The notes under the pieces were generated by a model that saw nothing but the letters and a program-made list of their open reading frames with translations, did not search any database and was not told the DNA's origin. Of a stretch of 12,273 nucleotides of DNA, positions 6,368 through 12,273 are shown piece by piece (positions within the stretch are counted from its first letter, which is position 1; the number at the start of each line of letters is the position of its first letter). The translations under genes and the position numbers were made by a program. This DNA comes from a bacterium (lineage in GTDB: Bacteria; Patescibacteriota; Saccharimonadia; Saccharimonadales; JACDBH01), in contig JAKQIK010000061.1 of the NCBI GenBank assembly GCA_029557395.1, positions 1 through 12,273 of the forward strand, given 5' to 3'.

Positions 6368-8250
6368 CCAAGATAGTCGATATCCAGTTTAATAGTGCTC
6401 AATACGAATTATTGCCTTCTGCAAATGGTGCGGGCGATACAAATGCTATTAGAACCGGTTATGCCGAGGGTGCTAGTGGCTATATGATGATTAATGCTGG
6501 CGGTAGAGTTACGGGGTATAGTACCCTAACTCTCACTGGAAACAGCAACCGAGTCGTACCTGACCTAGAGTTACTAGAGGGAAACTTTGTTGCACCACAG
6601 AACCCTACTTTCGATATCTGGCTATCTGGTAACCCAACAGATATAGGTTCTAACTATTCGCAAGGGGCATTTAGAGCGATTATTCAGGCCCCAAACCCTG
6701 TTGGCGCCAATGCAACGTTTGTTGCTGGCTATGCTACAAATACAGCTAGGTGGCATCTGTCAGCATTTAATGGTGGTGGCTGGGGGTTTCAGGGCATGGG
6801 TTACACGGCAGGTAACCCCTCAGGAGGTCTTTATAGAGTCGAAGTACAATGGGATACTTCTCAAACAAATTGGGTAGCAGCAAGATTGTATGCAAATGAT
6901 GGCACCTCACTATTTAATTCATTAGTAGCTTATTCGGCGGGTACTGCTTATGGTATCAATATGCTCAGGTTTGGTGATTTGAATAATATTGGGGGTGGCC
7001 AGACGTGGCGATTTGCTGAAATTGAAGCTTGGGATACACGCGATGGCGATGGTACTTTTTCTAACACCTGGAGTAATGCTTCTGGAGGTGTTTTTAATAC
7101 GTCGTATAGCGGTGGTCGTCGAACTTCTACGTATTCATTGCCAAGTAGTTTCTCGACAATTTCAGATTCTGTTTCTGCAAATTTCACCAGTTTTACCAAT
7201 CAGCAGTATGGCAACTACAGTAGATATCTGGACCTTTATATCCCTAATGGTACACCGTCTGACCCATCAGGTTATCCAGTTGTAATTTGGGCACATTCTG
7301 GTTTTTTCGTGTCTGGCGATAAAAATACATTAGTACCTCATTGGCGTAATAGACTTCTTAATGCTGGATATGCAGTAGCTAGCATTGGTTATGTCAAAGG
7401 AACCTTGACTAATGGTAGCTATGCAACTTATGGTACATCAAACTCAGATTCAGGCGGTGTACCTGCATACGGTAGATACCCAAGCTACATTGTAGATTAC
7501 AAATTAGCTTCGGTAAGGCTAAGAGATAAGATGAGTCAGTCTGGTACTAGTCCACTGACTAATGATCTTGGTTACGGAATAAATGGAAACAAGTTAATTG
7601 CAAGCGGTTATTCGGCTGGAGGGTATTTGGCCTTGGGCGCTGCTTTGTCTAGGGATTTATCTGATGATGGTTCTGGTCGCAATATGACAATTGCTGGCAA
7701 TACTTCATATAGAATCATGGAAAATAGTAGTAGCTACACAGGTAGCGATCCAGAGTACAAGGCTGTTTTTGTTTATGGCGCACCGATTAGTCTCAAGACA
7801 GCAATGGACAGAGATTGGACACATAATTTAACAAATGCATTACTTTGGCCACCAGTATATCCTAGTGGAACTCCAACCACACAGGCCGGAGCTGGTTTAG
7901 TTCATATTGCTGCTCGTGCTTTTATGGGTACAAATGTCTCGTCAGCCGATCCCACGGGTACATCTTTTACAAATACGGATATCACCAATATTATCGCCAA
8001 ACAGCAGGTGGCAAATCCGTCTTATTTGAATTTGCCAGTCGGTTACGTTAGGGGTACGGCAGATTATCTAGTAGACTCATCGCATCAGACGGCACTGTCC
8101 TCTGCAGTTTCTGGTACTGCTATAAAATATAGTGCGTTTACAACACCCGCACAGCATTCCAGGATCGATGAAATATATTCTATTTCTGATCTTACTAATT
8201 TTTTGTCCTCTTCACTCCACCCATGGCAACCGAAGGCCATAATTATTTGA
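6364..8250 (+). CDS. Alpha/beta-hydrolase (esterase-like) with N-terminal beta-rich binding region
   Basis: A 628-residue two-part protein. Residues 1 to about 230 are rich in Gly, Asn, Ser and aromatic residues. They end in a strand pattern (WRFAEIEAWDTRDGDG) typical of LamG/concanavalin-like sandwiches, so carbohydrate binding is plausible but unproven. Residues about 285-628 look like an alpha/beta-hydrolase of the esterase/lipase type. They carry YLDLYIP, an oxyanion-type HSG at 311-313, the nucleophile elbow GYSAGG with Ser417, a candidate acid Asp567 in GTADYLVD, and a candidate base His598 in AQHSR. This matches feruloyl-esterase/acetyl-esterase-like enzymes, which remove ester groups from polysaccharides; the true substrate is unknown. 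No signal peptide is visible. The ATG overlaps the collagen-like stop (ATGA, 6364-6367) and has no ribosome-binding site, so translation is probably coupled to the fibre gene. The pairing suggests an enzyme working with the fibre. Confidence 0.78.
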   Translation: MTKIVDIQFNSAQYELLPSANGAGDTNAIRTGYAEGASGYMMINAGGRVTGYSTLTLTGNSNRVVPDLELLEGNFVAPQNPTFDIWLSGNPTDIGSNYSQGAFRAIIQAPNPVGANATFVAGYATNTARWHLSAFNGGGWGFQGMGYTAGNPSGGLYRVEVQWDTSQTNWVAARLYANDGTSLFNSLVAYSAGTAYGINMLRFGDLNNIGGGQTWRFAEIEAWDTRDGDGTFSNTWSNASGGVFNTSYSGGRRTSTYSLPSSFSTISDSVSANFTSFTNQQYGNYSRYLDLYIPNGTPSDPSGYPVVIWAHSGFFVSGDKNTLVPHWRNRLLNAGYAVASIGYVKGTLTNGSYATYGTSNSDSGGVPAYGRYPSYIVDYKLASVRLRDKMSQSGTSPLTNDLGYGINGNKLIASGYSAGGYLALGAALSRDLSDDGSGRNMTIAGNTSYRIMENSSSYTGSDPEYKAVFVYGAPISLKTAMDRDWTHNLTNALLWPPVYPSGTPTTQAGAGLVHIAARAFMGTNVSSADPTGTSFTNTDITNIIAKQQVANPSYLNLPVGYVRGTADYLVDSSHQTALSSAVSGTAIKYSAFTTPAQHSRIDEIYSISDLTNFLSSSLHPWQPKAIII

Positions 8251-8275
8251 CTTTTTTGTGTTTGTATGATACAAT
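8247..8275 (+). promoter_or_regulatory. Strong sigma-70 promoter of the GGDEF gene
   Basis: TTGACT (8247-8252, 5/6) and TACAAT (8270-8275, 5/6) are separated by exactly 17 bp. The -35 starts one base before and overlaps the TGA stop (8248-8250) of the esterase gene. The predicted start near 8282 gives a leader of about 19 nt with a weak AAGAGA ribosome-binding site (8290-8295) before ATG 8301. This is the best promoter in the window and suggests the cyclase is expressed independently of the fibre operon. Confidence 0.7.
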
Positions 8276-8300
8276 GCTTGATGTAAGTTAAGAGATAAAA

Positions 8301-9062
8301 ATGTCAGAACAAAATCATCAAAATAATTCATCAGAATTTCAATCAGCCGAAGAGTGGCATGAAGTTAGGTTTGTTGAAGGAATTCATAATAACCCAGAGC
8401 ACCTAGAAGATCATAAACAATTAGTTAGGACTGAATGGGAAAAACATGCTCTACAGCATGAGCTAGAGGATTCACAGCAGAGTCTCAGAGAAGCCGAAGA
8501 AAGAGCAGACAGACATCCGCTCACTGGTTTACCAAATAGGGCAGTGTTTGATAGAGATTTAGACGAAGCCTTTTTGTCAGTCGAGCAGGGCGTGAGACCA
8601 AATATAGCAATCGTCAACGCAGATCTTGATGGTTTTAAAGAAGTGAATGATGGCTATGGTCATGAGAAAGGCGACGATGTTCTAAGAGAAGTTGGTGATC
8701 AGCTTGAACGAGAGCTCCCTTTGTTGTCCGAAATTCTTGGTGGGTTACGCAAAAACGATAAAGTTTATCATGTTGGTGGAGATGAGTTTTTAATTATTCT
8801 AGATCTAAGCCAACGCCAAGGTGAGTCAGCTGAGGGCGCTATATATTCTGATGAAGAAAAAATGGAAATTATTATCGAAGATAGGATCAGGCCTGCTGCT
8901 ACGAGAGCTTTTGCTGAACATGGGGTAGTGGGGTCTGCTAGTATGGGCTACTCATTGTATCAAGATGGTGATACACCTAAAACCATGAAAGAACGAGCTG
9001 ATAAAGCAATGTACCGTGATAAGGCAACCAAGCTAGAACGCCTTGATGCATTAAGATCTTAG
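8301..9062 (+). CDS. Soluble GGDEF diguanylate cyclase
   Basis: A 253-residue protein that should make cyclic di-GMP from two GTP. Residues 1-70 are polar and highly charged, probably helical or coiled-coil (EKHALQHELEDSQQSLREAEERA). The GGDEF domain runs from HPLTGLPNR (72-80) to the C-terminus. It has metal-binding Asp108 in NADLDGFK, Asn116 in KEVNDGYGH, and an intact GGDEF motif at 159-163. An RKND at 150-153, five residues before GGDEF, fits the RxxD inhibitory site for product feedback. A 20-residue acidic insertion (about 170-190) follows the motif. There are no membrane helices and no recognisable PAS, GAF or receiver domain, so the input signal is unclear. ATG 8301 has a weak ribosome-binding site and its own promoter. 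polA begins 46 bp downstream. Confidence 0.93.
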   Translation: MSEQNHQNNSSEFQSAEEWHEVRFVEGIHNNPEHLEDHKQLVRTEWEKHALQHELEDSQQSLREAEERADRHPLTGLPNRAVFDRDLDEAFLSVEQGVRPNIAIVNADLDGFKEVNDGYGHEKGDDVLREVGDQLERELPLLSEILGGLRKNDKVYHVGGDEFLIILDLSQRQGESAEGAIYSDEEKMEIIIEDRIRPAATRAFAEHGVVGSASMGYSLYQDGDTPKTMKERADKAMYRDKATKLERLDALRS

Positions 9063-9073
9063 TACGCTTATGT

Positions 9074-9102
9074 TTTTGTTCGACTAGCCGACAGCGTATA
9101 CT
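9074..9102 (+). promoter_or_regulatory. Candidate leaderless promoter of polA
   Basis: TATACT (9097-9102) is a 5/6 match to the -10 consensus. A -10 ending there places +1 at about 9109, exactly the A of the polA ATG. The -35 is weak (TTTTGT at 9074-9079 with 17-bp spacing). No Shine-Dalgarno sequence precedes the ATG, consistent with a leaderless transcript. Confidence 0.45.
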
Positions 9103-9108
9103 GTAGTT

Positions 9109-11799
9109 ATGTCGGAGGCACGCAAAAAACTAGCAATCATTGACGGTAAGTCGGTGTTTTATAGAGGCTATTATGCTATGCCTAATCTTAGTACCAAAGA
9201 TGGTGTACCAACAGGTGGTGTTTATGGGTTTTTGGCTATGGCGCTCGAACTAGTCAAAAAATATGAACCGGATTATGTCTGTGTGGCCTGGGATAAACCC
9301 AAAACCAATATCAGAAAAAGATTAGAACTTTATCCAGACTATAAAGCCGGCCGAAAGCCAGCCCCTGCTGATTTTTATACCCAAATACCCATATTGCATG
9401 AAGCGTTAAAGGCATTTAGTTGGCCATTGTATGAATACGATGATTATGAGGCCGACGATATCATGTATACCCTGTCAAAAAAAGCAGACGATGCTGGTCT
9501 GGAAACAATGCTCATATCATCGGATCTAGATATGTTGCAAGCAGTAGGCGAACATACACATATGTATGCCCTCAAAAAGGGCTTTAGTAATATAGAGCGA
9601 TTTGATATTGAATATTTTGAGCAAAAACATGGCATTGGGGTTGAGCAGTTTCTGGACTTAAAGGCGCTCAAGGGTGATAGTTCTGATAATATCCCGGGTG
9701 TACCTGGCGTAGGTGAGAAGACGGCCGTACAACTGCTGAATGAACACAAAACTTTAGATGGTATTTATGACAACCTGGCGCTTATCAAGGATTCTGTTCG
9801 TAAGAAACTAGAGGCTGGGCGCGAGTCGGCCTATCTCAGCAAAGAGGTGGCAAGACTTTTTGATGATGCCCCAGCTCAACTTGACCTTCAGGATATGGAT
9901 ACTCGCGACCTGGATGTTCATGCACTCCGAACTTTATTGGCAAAGTTAGAGTTTCGTAGTTTGCTGAGGACACTACCCGATTACATGCAGGTATCGGATA
10001 GTGATGGTGTGGTAGAAGCTCCGGGGCTATTAACGTCCACTGGCGAGATAAAGGCCTTGAAAGTTATCAATATCAACGATCATTCTGATTTGAGCAAGAT
10101 TCAATTCGATGAACAAATGGTGATGGCTTCAGTGTGTGCGGGTTCGCATGGACGAAAACCACAGGTTTTATTATTAGCCAACAAAGATTCGGCATATGTG
10201 TTAGATATTAACAAAATCAGTGCCAAAAAAATCTCAGAAATTGGACAACAAATTTCTGACATCAAAGTGGTTGGATATGATCTCAAATCGTCACTTAAGG
10301 CACTAATAGAACTTGGTATTGATTTGCCCGAGATTAGTCATGATGTACTGGTTGGGGCATTTCTCATCAATCCGATCAGGCGAGAAAAAACCTTAAGTGA
10401 ACTAGTTTTTTCGGACTTGGGCTATGAGGGATCAAATTTTGATGATATGTCGCCCGAAGATTTTGGCTTAAGGGCAGGTGAGCTGTCGGCGGTTATTTGG
10501 GCGCTTGAAAATTATCAGTCAGAGTCAATCAGTGAACTAACCAAAGTTATCCAGCTTGCTAATGAGGTAGAGTGGCCGGTAATACCGGTTTTGGCTCGTA
10601 TGGAGTTCGACGGGATTGGCCTCGACAAAACATATTTGGACAAAATGTCAGAAGATTTATCAGATAAAATTAGTGATATCGAACAAACTATTTATGGCTA
10701 TGCAGACCAAGAATTTAATATATCTAGCCCTTCGCAATTATCAGAAATTTTGTTCGAAAACCTAAGTTTACCAACATCTAGCGCGCAATTAGAGGATAAA
10801 CCGGCTCAACCATGGACGGTCAAAAAAGGCAAAACTGGGTCATACTCAACCGCGAATGACATACTTCAAAAATTGAAGCCTCTCCACCCAATTATTGAAG
10901 CAATAGAGGCTTACCGCGAATACACTAAGCTGAAGAGTACCTATGTCGATGCACTTCCAAAACTAGTGGACGATAATGGCTTTGTTCACACTACATTCAA
11001 TCTGACGACCGCTGCAACGGGACGATTGAGTTCTGTGGATCCAAATCTCCAAAATATTCCTGTACGAACGGAACTTGGCAAAAAGATCAGAACAGCATTT
11101 GTACCAAGACCCGGTAATGTATTTGTGAGTGCTGATTATAGTCAGTTTGAGCTCAGGATTGCGGCTGCACTTAGTGGGGACGACGAGATGACAAAGGCAT
11201 TTGATAGTGATCAAGATATTCATCAATTGACAGCTGCCTCGGTTATGGGGGTTGATACTGACGAGGTCACAAAAGACATGCGTTATCGTACAAAAACAGT
11301 TAATTTTGGTATTTTATATGGTCAAGGACCACATGCGCTGGCCGATCAAACAGGCATGAGTTTTGGTGAGGCCAAAGATTTTATTAATCGATATTTTACA
11401 GTCCGCCCAAAGCTAAAAGAATTAATCGAACGACTACGTGAGCAGGCCAAGAACAAAGGTTATGTAGAGACAGTGATGGGTCGCAGGCGTCCAACTCCAG
11501 ATGTACAGAGTAGTAATTTTGTTGTTCGCGAGGCAGCCTACAGACAAGCAGTCAATATGCCAATTCAAGGTACTGCAGCTGATCTAACAAAATTAGCCAT
11601 GATCAAGGTGGAGGCAGGTTTGACTCCAGGTGCCAAGATGCTACTCCAGATACATGACAGTATAATGATTGAGTGTCCGGTAGCAGATGCAAATAATCTG
11701 GCTAAAATGATGAAAGATACAATGGAAAATATTTATCCAAAACTTGGAGTGAAATTAAAAGTTGATGTAGAGATTGGTAAGAATTGGGGTGAATTATGA
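9109..11799 (+). CDS. polA: DNA polymerase I (5' nuclease active, proofreading site lost)
   Basis: DNA polymerase I, used for Okazaki-fragment maturation and repair synthesis; 896 aa against 928 in E. coli. The 5'-nuclease domain (about 1-290) keeps IDG, YEADD (113-117), SSDLDML and GDSSDNIPGVPGVGEKTA with its helix-hairpin-helix. The 3'-5' exonuclease region (about 310-480) is present but has no DxE motif. Residues aligned with E. coli Asp424 and Asp501 are Ser395 and Leu459, so proofreading should be absent, as in many family A enzymes. Polymerase motifs are A (DYSQFELR, Asp676-Arg683), B (Arg725, Lys729, Phe733, Tyr737 around NFGILYG) and C (QIHDSI, His849-Asp850-Ser851). Motif C has Ser where E. 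coli has Glu883, and motif A has Phe where E. coli has Ile709. The start matches the family N-terminus. The last codons overlap the AlkB-like start by ATGA. Confidence 0.97.
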   Translation: MSEARKKLAIIDGKSVFYRGYYAMPNLSTKDGVPTGGVYGFLAMALELVKKYEPDYVCVAWDKPKTNIRKRLELYPDYKAGRKPAPADFYTQIPILHEALKAFSWPLYEYDDYEADDIMYTLSKKADDAGLETMLISSDLDMLQAVGEHTHMYALKKGFSNIERFDIEYFEQKHGIGVEQFLDLKALKGDSSDNIPGVPGVGEKTAVQLLNEHKTLDGIYDNLALIKDSVRKKLEAGRESAYLSKEVARLFDDAPAQLDLQDMDTRDLDVHALRTLLAKLEFRSLLRTLPDYMQVSDSDGVVEAPGLLTSTGEIKALKVININDHSDLSKIQFDEQMVMASVCAGSHGRKPQVLLLANKDSAYVLDINKISAKKISEIGQQISDIKVVGYDLKSSLKALIELGIDLPEISHDVLVGAFLINPIRREKTLSELVFSDLGYEGSNFDDMSPEDFGLRAGELSAVIWALENYQSESISELTKVIQLANEVEWPVIPVLARMEFDGIGLDKTYLDKMSEDLSDKISDIEQTIYGYADQEFNISSPSQLSEILFENLSLPTSSAQLEDKPAQPWTVKKGKTGSYSTANDILQKLKPLHPIIEAIEAYREYTKLKSTYVDALPKLVDDNGFVHTTFNLTTAATGRLSSVDPNLQNIPVRTELGKKIRTAFVPRPGNVFVSADYSQFELRIAAALSGDDEMTKAFDSDQDIHQLTAASVMGVDTDEVTKDMRYRTKTVNFGILYGQGPHALADQTGMSFGEAKDFINRYFTVRPKLKELIERLREQAKNKGYVETVMGRRRPTPDVQSSNFVVREAAYRQAVNMPIQGTAADLTKLAMIKVEAGLTPGAKMLLQIHDSIMIECPVADANNLAKMMKDTMENIYPKLGVKLKVDVEIGKNWGEL

Positions 11800-12273
11800 G
11801 CAATTTTGAAGTAAAGAGCCAAGGAGATTTGATAGATTATTAAGGCCCAGATGGTCCAGGTGTAGCAAAATTTTCTAATATTTTGAGTTATGAAACAAGA
11901 AGTCAATTATTAGGTGAGATGGAAGATAATACTCGTGTTCATTGGTGGGATGCTGGCGAGAGTTATGTAAATGCACGTAATGTTAAGATTATTCAAAATC
12001 ACGATGTTTTTGCGCTTAAATTGTCGGCCGGAGACCAAGAACCCGTAGACCGAGTACCTGCTATGAAAAAATTAGCTAACGGCACAGAGAGATTTATTCG
12101 TTCGTTGTCAAACGTCTTTCCTAGTTTGGTCGACTGGAGTGCCGATGAAATGTCGTATCATCGATATTATGACCCGGAAATTGGTTTATCATATCATCGT
12201 GACAATGCACGATTTATCGGGCTTATTGCTGTAGTCTCGGTGTTGGGTGAGGCAGATTTTCGGGTAGTTGATA
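11796..12273 (+). CDS. AlkB-like 2-oxoglutarate/Fe(II) dioxygenase, interrupted by in-frame TAA; 3' end outside window
   Basis: From ATG 11796 (ATGA overlap with the polA stop) the frame reads 15 codons, MSNFEVKSQGDLIDY, and then meets TAA at 11841-11843. The same frame stays open from 11844 to the window edge (143 codons) and encodes a protein resembling the AlkB/2OG-Fe(II) oxygenase superfamily. It has HWWDAGESYVNARN, then SYHRYYD and SYHRDNARF with an iron-binding HxD pair (codons 134 and 136), followed by IAVVSVLGEADFRV. The distal iron-binding His and 2-oxoglutarate-binding Arg lie beyond the window. AlkB enzymes oxidatively remove alkyl groups from damaged bases, which fits the polA neighbourhood. 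Within the broken frame the stop could be a one-base change of a Leu codon (TTA). Restarts at TTG 11883 or ATG 11919 would lose 30-40 residues. It may be a recent pseudogene, a sequencing error, or a gene starting later; the family call is moderately firm. Confidence 0.68.

Overview
The window looks like a stretch of chromosome from a Patescibacteria (CPR) bacterium, most likely Candidatus Saccharibacteria (TM7) or a close relative. This is inferred, not proven. The pointers are a DnaG primase with none of its four zinc ligands, a dnaG-rpoD core next to accessory genes, a PolA without proofreading residues and with an altered motif C, a very compact layout, and an N-terminal PG.D.GTWG..LN module that I associate from memory with CPR surface proteins. 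The standard genetic code fits: the complete genes use TAA, TAG and TGA as stops.

Layout. Positions 1-116 hold the 3' end of an unidentified plus-strand gene. dnaG (185-1951) and rpoD (1985-3214) follow as a two-gene information-processing unit. A P-loop kinase-like gene (3287-3865) lies on the minus strand, convergent with rpoD. A 162-bp intergenic region with back-to-back promoters (3866-4027) separates it from a plus-strand pair with a 4-bp ATGA stop/start overlap. The first gene of the pair encodes a 779-residue collagen-like fibre (4028-6367). The second encodes a 628-residue protein with an N-terminal beta-rich region and a C-terminal alpha/beta-hydrolase (esterase-like) domain (6364-8250). 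A soluble GGDEF diguanylate cyclase (8301-9062) has its own strong promoter, whose -35 starts one base before the esterase stop codon and overlaps it. polA (9109-11799) has a -10 placed so that its transcript could be leaderless. An AlkB-like 2-oxoglutarate/Fe(II) dioxygenase gene overlaps the polA stop by ATGA. It is interrupted by an in-frame TAA at codon 16 and runs off the window end.

How the genes work together. dnaG, rpoD and polA are housekeeping replication and transcription genes. An AlkB-type repair enzyme behind polA would fit a DNA-repair unit if it is still expressed. The most distinctive part is 4028-8250. It has a collagen-like stalk with two near-identical non-collagen interruptions and a C-terminal beta-sandwich-like head, translationally coupled to a probable carbohydrate or ester hydrolase. 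The architecture resembles a phage tail fibre plus tailspike enzyme, or an adhesin with a surface-modifying enzyme. In an epibiotic CPR cell it could serve host contact; that role is a hypothesis.
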